Assembly: GCA_964623635.1 (NCBI GenBank)
Contig: CAZUUA010000013.1
Coordinates: 1-59,829, forward strand
From: UMGS1696 sp964623635
GTDB taxonomy: Bacteria > Bacillota > Clostridia > Oscillospirales > CAG-272
Direction of reading: 5' to 3'
Length of the DNA stretch: 59,829 bases
A program made the translations under genes and the position numbers. The notes under the pieces were generated by a model. The model had not been told where the DNA came from, did no database searches, and saw nothing but the letters and a program-made list of their open reading frames with translations. Positions 43,097 to 50,499 of this stretch are shown here, piece after piece. Positions within the stretch are counted from its first letter, which is position 1. Each line of letters opens with the position of its first letter.

Positions 43097-44953
43097 TTAG
43101 TCCAACCACAGATCGTCTCGAGCCATCAGCGCCGCACAATCCTCGATCCGCTTGGTCGCAAGGTCCGACTGGGCTTCGTACAGCGACGGATCCAGCATGG
43201 CCATGGTGCCTCGTTCGTACACGGAATAGTTGGTCAGCAGATTGTTGTGGGGCTTTTTGAAAAATACTTCGTCGGAGATAAAGGAGCCAATGGACATATG
43301 GGTCTGCTCACACACAAAGCCTTCGGTGGCCGTCAGCAGATTCTGCCCAAACATGACGGTCTGTACTTCGTCAATGCCCAACAGACACAGCAGCGTGGGC
43401 AAGGTATCGATGTGACCGCCGGCGGTCTCGATGGTCTTGGTCACGCCACTGCCGGGAATGTGCATGAGCATGGGCACGTTGAACACATCGTATATGGTGT
43501 AGCTCCGTCCTAGCATGGACGAGACCTGTCCGGCGATCTGTGCGTCGGTGTTGGTCAGGGCATAGTGGTCGCCGTACAACACGAAAATGGAATTGTCATA
43601 TAGCCCATTTTCCTTGAGCAGCTCCAGCCATTCACCCAGCACCGTGTCCACATAGTGTACCGCTTGGATGTACAGACCAAACAGCGTCCCCTCGTCCTCC
43701 GGCTTCAGCGTGATCCCACGATCCTGCAGGGGAATGGCGTAGGGATGGTGGGACGAAACGGTGATAAAGAAGGTGTAGAAGGGCTGCTTATAAGAAAGCA
43801 AATAGTCCATGGATTGGGCGAACAGCTCACGGTCGGAGATGCCCATGGGGAAGGGATCGATCAGCTCCAGATCCTCCAGCCCCACAAAGCTGTCGAAGCC
43901 TTGGTTGGGGTAGGCCACCTGTCGGTTCCAGAACTCCTTGGTGTAGTTGTGGAAAACATGGGCGCCGCTATAGCCATTGTCCTTCAGCAGCCATGGCAGA
44001 CCGTGGTAGTGGTTGTCCTTGTACTGCACATAGGCCGCCTGGGACTCCGGTGCAAACAGGGAATTGTTCACGGTGAATTCCGCATCTGCCGTGTTGCCGC
44101 CACCGATCTGGTAGTAATAGTTGGGGAAGTACAGCGTGTCCGTCTGCAAAAGCGCATTGAGATTGGGCGTCAGCACCTGTCCTTCGTAGGCGGCGCCGAT
44201 GACAAAATTCTGCAGTGCTTCGATCTGCAAAACGAACACATTGCGCCCTTCTGCCAGCCCAAACCAGTCGGAGTCGCTGTCGTCTCGCAAGGTGTACTGC
44301 GACTTGTCCACAGCTTCGTCATTGGCGGCATCCCACAGAGTTTCTACAATATCCACCGTATGGTAGCAGAACAGCTCGTTGATGCAGTATTCCGGCCGGA
44401 AGGAACCAAATACCGTCCAGCCAACCAGCACCAGTACACAGCAGCCGGCACAGGACAGCATCGCCGTGACCTGCTTTTTTTTGCCCCAGAAGGACGTGCC
44501 CTTCTCCCGTTTTCTGCGGTCTACGAAATAGAGAAACCACAGGGGAAAGTCGAAGATCATGGCGATGTGCTTCCAGTTGATCAGGTTTAGCACCGTGTTC
44601 GCTACGCCGCCGATCTGCCACGCCATGGTGATCTGCGCCATACTGGGCAGCTTGGCAACATAGGCATAGTATACGCTGTCTACCGACATATAGAAGCCGG
44701 CCAGAAAGTAGAGGATCCCAAAGCCGATTTTGGCCGCTTTGGGGGAAAGAAGCCGCAGCAGTCCGCAAATGAGCGTGACGACACATAGCGTCCCTAAACA
44801 AAAAGCAAGCTCGAATCCGGCCAAATGGATCTGACTATAAAAAATGTATGTTTTCCAAAAGAGCAGCCCACCGGCCAGTAGGTACAGCCCATACTGTCCC
44901 AGGAACAGTCCACACTGCCCCAGGAAGGCAGCTGCCCGTGATCGTGTTTTCAT
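43097..44953 (-). CDS. LTA synthase family phosphoglycerol transferase (sulfatase fold)
   Basis: A 618-residue membrane enzyme. The N-terminal part has four to five helices (residues about 10-190, including a repeated LGQ-x-GL). The extracellular alkaline-phosphatase-like domain begins near NVFVLQIEALQNFVIG. The metal-bound Thr nucleophile is T288 in GGGNTADAEF, followed by NNSL, VFHNYTKEFWNR, FFITVSSHHPY and YGDHYAL. Enzymes of this kind polymerise glycerol phosphate from phosphatidylglycerol into lipoteichoic acid or modify surface glycans. AGGTGA precedes the ATG. It is transcribed alone from an extended -10 promoter. Confidence 0.9.
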   Translation of the reverse strand: MKTRSRAAAFLGQCGLFLGQYGLYLLAGGLLFWKTYIFYSQIHLAGFELAFCLGTLCVVTLICGLLRLLSPKAAKIGFGILYFLAGFYMSVDSVYYAYVAKLPSMAQITMAWQIGGVANTVLNLINWKHIAMIFDFPLWFLYFVDRRKREKGTSFWGKKKQVTAMLSCAGCCVLVLVGWTVFGSFRPEYCINELFCYHTVDIVETLWDAANDEAVDKSQYTLRDDSDSDWFGLAEGRNVFVLQIEALQNFVIGAAYEGQVLTPNLNALLQTDTLYFPNYYYQIGGGNTADAEFTVNNSLFAPESQAAYVQYKDNHYHGLPWLLKDNGYSGAHVFHNYTKEFWNRQVAYPNQGFDSFVGLEDLELIDPFPMGISDRELFAQSMDYLLSYKQPFYTFFITVSSHHPYAIPLQDRGITLKPEDEGTLFGLYIQAVHYVDTVLGEWLELLKENGLYDNSIFVLYGDHYALTNTDAQIAGQVSSMLGRSYTIYDVFNVPMLMHIPGSGVTKTIETAGGHIDTLPTLLCLLGIDEVQTVMFGQNLLTATEGFVCEQTHMSIGSFISDEVFFKKPHNNLLTNYSVYERGTMAMLDPSLYEAQSDLATKRIEDCAALMARDDLWLD

Positions 44954-45004
44954 GATGTGTCACCTGTGTATCTATGTTTTGCTACGGATAAAACCGTACA
45001 CCAC

Positions 45005-45015
45005 ATTGTACCACA
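45005..45015 (-). promoter_or_regulatory. Extended -10 promoter of the LTA-synthase-like gene
   Basis: On the minus strand TGTGGTACAAT, identical to the -10 blocks at 162 and 12429. The -35 position reads only TTTTCC, so the extended -10 probably carries recognition. Confidence 0.55.
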
Positions 45016-45106
45016 AATGCTGTCGGGGGAAAAGTGGGTAAATGTTAAATGTGGCCGAAAAACAGCGAAAATGTACACCGGCGACTAAACGGTACAAGAC
45101 AGCAGG

Positions 45107-46837
45107 TCATTTCTTTTCTACGGAGAAGCTTTCGGTATTGTAATCCACAGTGATCACCGTGCCGTCCGAATAGGTGGTGCGGTATACCCCATCGGCCAGG
45201 CATTCGTGATCGTCCATGGTTTCGTATTCCAAATGTCCGTAGGCGGCACAGTAGTCACAGGCTTCCCGGAGCGCACCGATGCAAGTTTCCCATTCTTCCT
45301 CTGTATGGCAGTGCAGATCGATATCACCCATCCAGTTTTTGTGTTCGCCGAATTTGCTGTACAGATAGAGCAGGGGACGACCGCCGTATTCCAGCATCTT
45401 GAGCAGCGACTTTTTGCCCTTCAGCGGATAGTTCACCGTGTGGGACGTGGGATTGGACAGAACGATGCCGTGATAGAGCAGCTGCCACAGGGGAATGTCC
45501 CGGTCGAACAGGGGATGCACCTTGGGCGTGATCTGGAAGCAGAAGCTGGTGTACAAAATGGCATCCACGTCTTCGTTCATGTAGTCGTACCACGCCTCCG
45601 ATTGGAACCCACCGAACAGCGCCTTGGACAGCTTCGCCAGCTTCCGGTTGTAGTCCCAGGCAGCCTTCCGGGAGATGCCGTGTTGGGGATCATAGCATTT
45701 TTCCGGTGTGCAGGCCGTCAGCTCATCGATGAAGTGGAGCCCGGCAAAGCCATATTCCCGTACCTTGGGCAGATCGGTCACACCATAGTGTTCGTACGCC
45801 GTTTTGGCACACATATGGTACGGCGCACCACCGGACAGTCCGCCGGAGTTGACGTACCCCATCCGCAGCATTGGTGTAGGTACACCGTCCACCAACTTTT
45901 TGGTGGTCAGATCCGGATCCCAGTTGTCGGCAATCTCGTAGGCACAAACGCTGTTGGTGTGCGCCACGACCGCATAGCCGTAGTCCTGTGCTTTGGCTAC
46001 AAAGGCTTTCATTTCGGTATCGGCATCTTCTTTCCCATATTCCGGGGAGACCGGCACCTGTTGGGGGAATCTGCCGTCGTGACCACCCTGTCCCCAGCCC
46101 ACCAGACACAGCTCCATCTTGCCAATGCCGGCCTGATGCATCCGTTCGATCAGCTCGTTTAGCCTTGGCACATCCACCTTGACCAGCAGCGGCGGCTCGG
46201 TCTCCGGTGTCTGGTGCATACAAGGCGTGGGCACCGGCTTCCAACCCATGCGGATCCGCAGTTCCGGGGCTGTGGCAGCATAGGCAAGAGCCGGGCTTTC
46301 CTGGATCCGTTCCCGGATCGGTCGACAGCCGTGGGTCAGCAGATACTGCCGGTAGTGCCTTGCCATATCGGAATAGCTGGCGTAGGGCATTTTGTGGATC
46401 TGAAAAACAAGGTCTTCTTCCGGCTCGTCTCCATTCAGCCAGATCTCCGGCCGCAGGGTGTAGACATTATCGGTGACGTTGACGTGAAAGCACAGGTCGT
46501 AGGCCATGGTCAGTGCCTGAAAATAGGCGGCATGGGCATGGGCACCCACACCGGCGATGGCCATGGAGGTGAGCTGTCCCTGAAAGCTGGCGTTCTGTCT
46601 GGGTGTCAGATTGGTCAGCACCACACCTTGGGCACAGTTGGTGGGGTAAAACATATAGCCGTCGCCGCAGGGAAGTACAAAATCGTCTTCGTAAATATAG
46701 AGCTTGTCGATGTGCCTGCCGGAGAGGGCCGACTGCAGCACGGTGTAGGTGTGCGTGGTGATGCCGTCCGCAGTGGCTTCGGTGACAGAGAAGGGCACGT
46801 CTACGGTGGTGTCGGCAGAGATGTATTGAAGCTTCAT
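45107..46837 (-). CDS. Unrecognised protein, possibly a TIM-barrel glycosidase-like enzyme
   Basis: A 576-residue cytoplasmic-looking protein (no signal peptide). ATG 46837 is chosen because AAAGGA lies 8 nt upstream and the promoter sits at 46872-46900. The N-terminal third looks beta-rich. The central part reads like a (beta/alpha)8 barrel of the glycoside-hydrolase kind: repeated strand ends MELCLVGWGQGGHDGR, VAHTNSVCAYEI, GLHFIDELTA and FGGFQSEAWYDYMNEDVDAI, with acidic residues after strands. It may belong to the DUF5696-like group of uncharacterised Firmicutes proteins; I cannot confirm this. It has its own promoter, divergent from the structured RNA at 46977. Confidence 0.6.
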   Translation of the reverse strand: MKLQYISADTTVDVPFSVTEATADGITTHTYTVLQSALSGRHIDKLYIYEDDFVLPCGDGYMFYPTNCAQGVVLTNLTPRQNASFQGQLTSMAIAGVGAHAHAAYFQALTMAYDLCFHVNVTDNVYTLRPEIWLNGDEPEEDLVFQIHKMPYASYSDMARHYRQYLLTHGCRPIRERIQESPALAYAATAPELRIRMGWKPVPTPCMHQTPETEPPLLVKVDVPRLNELIERMHQAGIGKMELCLVGWGQGGHDGRFPQQVPVSPEYGKEDADTEMKAFVAKAQDYGYAVVAHTNSVCAYEIADNWDPDLTTKKLVDGVPTPMLRMGYVNSGGLSGGAPYHMCAKTAYEHYGVTDLPKVREYGFAGLHFIDELTACTPEKCYDPQHGISRKAAWDYNRKLAKLSKALFGGFQSEAWYDYMNEDVDAILYTSFCFQITPKVHPLFDRDIPLWQLLYHGIVLSNPTSHTVNYPLKGKKSLLKMLEYGGRPLLYLYSKFGEHKNWMGDIDLHCHTEEEWETCIGALREACDYCAAYGHLEYETMDDHECLADGVYRTTYSDGTVITVDYNTESFSVEKK

Positions 46838-46871
46838 GGAAACAGTCCTTTCGTGTGGAGGATTTTTGTAT

Positions 46872-46900
46872 AGTATAGCATAGGCCGGTCGAAAAGGCAA
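46872..46900 (-). promoter_or_regulatory. Sigma-A type promoter for the unrecognised minus-strand gene
   Basis: On the minus strand TTGCCT, 17-nt spacer, TATACT with ATGC before the -10. Predicted start is about 30 nt before the ATG. Confidence 0.75.
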
Positions 46901-46941
46901 GAAGAACGACAGAAAAATTTGCAAAAAATGGCAGAAAGGTA

Positions 46942-46970
46942 TTGCAATATTCTACTTTTTGTGGTATACT
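46942..46970 (+). promoter_or_regulatory. Sigma-A type promoter of the structured leader RNA
   Basis: TTGCAA, 17-nt spacer, TATACT with extended TGTGG. The predicted start at G46977 coincides with the first base of a 10-bp closing stem of the RNA downstream. Confidence 0.8.
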
Positions 46971-46976
46971 ATTCTT

Positions 46977-47168
46977 GCGACACAAGTGCATACGATCCTT
47001 CTGTAAACGGGAAAATACTTTTGGCTAAAAGTGCTTTCTCTCTTTGCTTATTCTCGTTTACAGTTTTAGTGTAAAAACTATTCAGTTTGAATATAGAAGA
47101 AGCTTGTGTCGCAACAATGAGGGACTCACGTTAGCAGGTGCGTTCTATCATTGGAGCGCACTTTTTTT
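46977..47168 (+). ncRNA. Structured RNA of about 190 nt, leader or independent ncRNA, ending in a terminator
   Basis: Closing stem: GCGACACAAG (46977-46986) pairs perfectly with CTTGTGTCGC (47103-47112), and flanking TT/AA can extend it. Nested inside: CTGTAAACG (47001-47009) with CGTTTACAG (47055-47063), an inner hairpin ACTTTT-GGCT-AAAAGT, and AGTTTT/AAAACT at 47062-47079. After the closing stem a terminator forms: GTGCGTTCT pairs with GGAGCGCAC (47138-47161), then seven T. Two other pairings compete: CAATGA (47115-47120) with TCATTG (47148-47153), and GGGACTC (47121-47127) with GAGTCCC (47205-47211) just before the next ribosome site. No known riboswitch, 6S, tmRNA, SRP or RNase P signature was recognised. 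A 6S-like or riboswitch role is open. Confidence 0.65.
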
Positions 47169-47222
47169 GATAGGAACGATCTATTTCGTCTTGCCGCAAA
47201 CAGAGAGTCCCATAGGAGTGAA

Positions 47223-48635
47223 ATGACGAAATACATAAAACAGACAGTTTTGTTTCTCTTTTTGAGTATATGGATAGGCGTCTTGCAAGGGGATCTTTCG
47301 CAGCTGCATACACACGACACCATTGCGGCGACCTGCACCGAATCGGCCGTGTGTACCCTGTGTTATCTAAAAATCGGCGGTCCCCTGGGTCACACGATGA
47401 TAGAAGCTACCTGCACAGAAAGTGCGTATTGTTCTCGCTGCAAAGAACATTTTGGAGAACCGCTGGGACACACGATGGTTGAGGCCACCTGCACAGAAAG
47501 TGCGTATTGTGCCCGGTGCAAAGAGCGTTTTGGAGAACCGCTGGGACACACGATGGTTGAGGCCACTTGTACGGAAAGTGCCTTTTGTTCCCGGTGCAGT
47601 GAGACCTTTGACAAGCCGCTGGGACATATCCGGGTGAAAGCTACCTGTACAAAAAGTGCCTGTTGCTCTCGCTGTCGGGAAACCTTTGGCGATCCGCTGG
47701 GACACAAAATGGTGGCAGCTACCTGTACGGAAAAGCAGTATTGTTCCCGGTGCCATAAGCAGTTTGGCAAAGCCCTGGGACACAGAAAACAAGCAGCCAC
47801 CTGTACCACAGCTTCTATTTGTACCCGATGTCGGACGATCCTTGCACCGGCAAAGGGACACAGCTATGACAGCACCGTGGTCAGCGAACCGACCTGCACC
47901 ACAGCCGGGCAAAGAAAATACACGTGCGCTGCCTGCGATGCGATCTATTATGAGAAGCTCTCACCGCTGGGACATACGCTGCAATACAAGAACGATCGGG
48001 CAAGCTGTACACGATGTGCATATAACTATGTGTATATCTGCGTGGAAGCGTTGTACCAGGGATGTGCCTATCCCAATGGCTGCGAAAGCGTGGCATCGGT
48101 CATGGCACTGCAGCACGCCGGTATCGATATTTCGGTGGATACCTTCATTGCGGCGCATTTGCCCATGGCAGAGCTGCCGGCTTTCTTTGATGACGATCCC
48201 ACAGCTGCAGATCCGGCCCAGGCGTTTATCGGCGATCCAAGGTCGATCACTGGCCTGTATTGCTTTGCACCCGTGATCGAGACGGCTATTGACAGCCTGA
48301 TCGATCCTGACAAATATCACTGCCGTGTACACAAAGACCGGTCTCTGGATGCGCTATGCTCGACCTATCTGGACAAAGGCGTGCCGGTGATCCTGTGGAC
48401 AACGCTGGGCATGACGCCAATGGAGTACAATGGTCTGTCTTGGCAGATCGAAGGCACGGAGAACACCCACCAAATGATACGCAATCTCCACTGTGTGCTT
48501 CTGGTTGGCTACGACGATACTTCCTATTATATACAGGATCCACTGTACGGCAGCCTGTCCTACGCCAAGGCACGTGTACAGAGCGCATATGCTTCCATGG
48601 GAAGACAAGCGATCACCGTAACACAGATCGGATAA
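47223..48635 (+). CDS. Secreted C39-like cysteine peptidase with Cys-rich tandem repeats
   Basis: A 470-residue secreted protein. A signal peptide (residues 1-24) is followed by seven 26-residue repeats of the form GHTMVEATCTESAYCSRC plus eight residues (residues about 30-211). Two looser copies then lead to a C-terminal papain-like domain of the C39-type (Peptidase_C39_2): Cys287 in YPNGCESVAS, His423 in NLHCVLLVGYDD and Asp439 in QDPLYG. Each repeat has C-x5-C-x2-C plus a GH, so metal binding is plausible but unproven; similar repeats occur in surface proteins of gut Clostridia. ATAGGAG precedes the ATG. No separate promoter is seen after the leader RNA, so expression may depend on read-through of its terminator. 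Confidence 0.8.
   Translation: MTKYIKQTVLFLFLSIWIGVLQGDLSQLHTHDTIAATCTESAVCTLCYLKIGGPLGHTMIEATCTESAYCSRCKEHFGEPLGHTMVEATCTESAYCARCKERFGEPLGHTMVEATCTESAFCSRCSETFDKPLGHIRVKATCTKSACCSRCRETFGDPLGHKMVAATCTEKQYCSRCHKQFGKALGHRKQAATCTTASICTRCRTILAPAKGHSYDSTVVSEPTCTTAGQRKYTCAACDAIYYEKLSPLGHTLQYKNDRASCTRCAYNYVYICVEALYQGCAYPNGCESVASVMALQHAGIDISVDTFIAAHLPMAELPAFFDDDPTAADPAQAFIGDPRSITGLYCFAPVIETAIDSLIDPDKYHCRVHKDRSLDALCSTYLDKGVPVILWTTLGMTPMEYNGLSWQIEGTENTHQMIRNLHCVLLVGYDDTSYYIQDPLYGSLSYAKARVQSAYASMGRQAITVTQIG
47310..47855. repeat. Seven tandem 78-bp coding repeats
   Basis: Seven units of exactly 78 bp (546 bp) encode the 26-residue Cys-rich modules. Units two and three are almost identical at DNA level, which points to recent duplication or gene conversion. 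Confidence 0.9.
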
Positions 48636-48715
48636 TGGTCATCTTTGTTTGTGTATCACACTGTTCGAATGGACGGTGTATACAATATATCACTTTTATT
48701 CTGGAGGAACCTATT

Positions 48716-50068
48716 ATGAAAAAGTTCACCGCCATGTGGACTGCTGTCCTGATGCTGATCATGTCCGTGCTGGTATCCACGCAGGTGTTTGCCGATGAAA
48801 CGGAAACCTACCTGCTGGCTGCGGACAGTCCGTATGATCTCACCGTAGATTTTTACGATGAAGCAGGCAATGACCTGGGACAAACCGTATACTACCAGAC
48901 AGCCCTTCGCTCAGATGCCGTCCAATCTACGACACGAGAGCTGTACGGGCAGGAGAAGATCTATCTGGTCATTCGCACCAAAGAAGATGTGTCTGTGAAA
49001 ATGATCCATGGAAAAGATGGAATGCAGCCGGATGCCTTTGACGGTGCCGATGCACTGCCCCGTGGCCTGACGGAGACCATCACCCTGGTACAAAACGACG
49101 AGACCAGTGTAGAAAACAGCGTTTCTTTCCTGTATACCGTAGAGGGAAAAGAGTACCAAGCGAGCGTCTCACTGGTGAACCACTCTAAGGAATATTTCTA
49201 CATCAGTGTGTACCAAAACGGAGACGCCGGTTACCTGTACGAGAAGATCATCACCAACACCACAGCCGTAGAAGACGAGATCCGTGTGGAATGTGTGGCA
49301 TCTCCGTTTGCTATCTTTGGCATCACCTCCGGCGCAGGCGATATGCCCTATGCGCTCACGATCAACGGACACAGCAACACCGGCTGCGAAGCATTGTCCA
49401 CCGGTGAGAATTATTTCACCATTGGCTATAACGGCAAGCAGTACAAGGTTGTGCTGGTGTATCCGGAAGAAAAAGCGTGGGAAAACACCTTCACGGACGT
49501 GACGACCGCCGATGTGTTCTTCAATAGCGTGAAATATTGCAACATGAACGGTCTGATGCTGGGCACCTCCGATACCACCTTTACACCGGATACGCCTACC
49601 ACCAGAGCCATGGTGGTGACGACACTGTATCGCATTGCCGGCAGCCCCAAGGTTACAGGCGAGAATACCTTCAGCGATGTAGAAGCCGGTAGCTGGTATG
49701 CCGATGCCGTGCTGTGGGCCAACCAGAACAAGATCGTTCTGGGCTATGACAACGGCAAATTTGGTACCAACGACAACATCACCAGAGAACAGTTTGCCAC
49801 CATTCTATATCGCTACGCAAATAGCCTGTATCCCGAAATGAGTATGTTCGTGAGCCTGTTCCCGTACGACGACAGCGACGTAGCCGAATACGCACGGACA
49901 CCGATGCAGTTCGCCACCATCTCCGGGATCCTGAAGACAGAGGACAGCACCCACCTGCGTCCGGGCGATACAGTATCCAGAGCCGACCTTGCCATGGGTC
50001 TGTGCAGCTTCGAGAATGTTGCGCACTATATGCTGGAAAAAGCAGGTGTCGTGGCAAGAGGCTTCTGA
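48716..50068 (+). CDS. Secreted SLH-domain protein
   Basis: A 450-residue exported protein. GGAGG precedes ATG 48716, and the signal peptide (residues 1-26) ends in STQVFA. An N-terminal region of about 240 residues is beta-rich and unrecognised. Three SLH domains follow, starting near FTDVTTADVFFNSVKYCN, FSDVEAGSWYADAVLWANQN and the last near residue 380. SLH domains bind pyruvylated wall polymers, so the protein is probably held at the cell surface. It follows the C39-like peptidase by 80 bp; a TACAAT at 48681 hints at a weak promoter. A terminator follows. Confidence 0.85.
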   Translation: MKKFTAMWTAVLMLIMSVLVSTQVFADETETYLLAADSPYDLTVDFYDEAGNDLGQTVYYQTALRSDAVQSTTRELYGQEKIYLVIRTKEDVSVKMIHGKDGMQPDAFDGADALPRGLTETITLVQNDETSVENSVSFLYTVEGKEYQASVSLVNHSKEYFYISVYQNGDAGYLYEKIITNTTAVEDEIRVECVASPFAIFGITSGAGDMPYALTINGHSNTGCEALSTGENYFTIGYNGKQYKVVLVYPEEKAWENTFTDVTTADVFFNSVKYCNMNGLMLGTSDTTFTPDTPTTRAMVVTTLYRIAGSPKVTGENTFSDVEAGSWYADAVLWANQNKIVLGYDNGKFGTNDNITREQFATILYRYANSLYPEMSMFVSLFPYDDSDVAEYARTPMQFATISGILKTEDSTHLRPGDTVSRADLAMGLCSFENVAHYMLEKAGVVARGF

Positions 50069-50134
50069 TCGCATTCAGCAAACGACCTATACCCCACCAG
50101 CGTATTTGCAACTACAGCAGAATAATACCCCACA

Positions 50135-50172
50135 AGAACCTCTCTATACCACAGCTATGGAGAGGTCCTTTT
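50135..50172 (+). terminator. Intrinsic terminator after the SLH gene
   Basis: AGAACCTCTC pairs with GAGAGGTCCT (one mismatch) around a 15-nt loop, followed by TTTT. Confidence 0.75.
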
Positions 50173-50246
50173 GTATACCCACGATACCACGCGGCATCCA
50201 AAATCTACACGCCTATCTCATTTCTGTAGAAATTTTCTTTCCCCTC

Positions 50247-50275
50247 TTGACAAATCTCACCATCTGTGCTACAAT
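50247..50275 (+). promoter_or_regulatory. Sigma-A type promoter of the riboswitch-ATPase unit
   Basis: TTGACA, 17-nt spacer and TACAAT with TGTGC. The start is predicted near 50282, directly ahead of the riboswitch. Confidence 0.85.
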
Positions 50276-50286
50276 ATCCATTGTAA

Positions 50287-50409
50287 GACAAGGGAGTAAT
50301 CAGCAGGAGCTTTCCTGTAGTAAACGCCAACACACGGGTGTCTGTGCGGCACTCTGGCTTTATTTGAAATGATGAGACTTATCTGCGGAGAGCAGAAAGT
50401 CTCTTTTTT
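50287..50409 (+). promoter_or_regulatory. yybP-ykoY family riboswitch (manganese-sensing)
   Basis: The leader carries the two conserved blocks of this aptamer: AAGGGAGTA (50290-50298) and CTCTGGCTTT followed by TTGA (50352-50366). The helix CAGGA/TCCTG lies between them. It ends in an expression platform: GAGACTT pairs with AAGTCTC around an inner CTGC/GCAG hairpin and is followed by six T. Known members bind Mn2+ and switch on exporters when Mn2+ is high. The gene downstream is a P-type cation ATPase, a classic partner. Confidence 0.78.
50374..50409 (+). terminator. Riboswitch expression-platform terminator
   Basis: Stem GAGACTT/AAGTCTC with an inner CTGC/GCAG hairpin, then TTTTTT. GAGAGCAG (50388-50395) can instead pair with CTGCTCTC (50415-50422), an alternative structure. 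Confidence 0.8.
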
Positions 50410-50499
50410 CGTATCTGCTCTCTTTGCGATCGATCCCCGTCTATCGGCACCGCTTTTGGGGAAGGATAGAACGGACAAGAATCAGAAAGGAAACGATGT

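Noticed and set aside
46977..47168. tmRNA, SRP RNA or RNase P RNA
   Set aside because: The conserved cores of these RNAs were looked for and not seen. 6S RNA was considered because of size and overall shape, but the closing stem is too short to claim it.
47310..47855. Regular 78-bp repeats as a possible CRISPR array
   Set aside because: The repeats are contiguous, in frame, without unique spacers, and encode a consistent Cys-rich peptide inside a gene.
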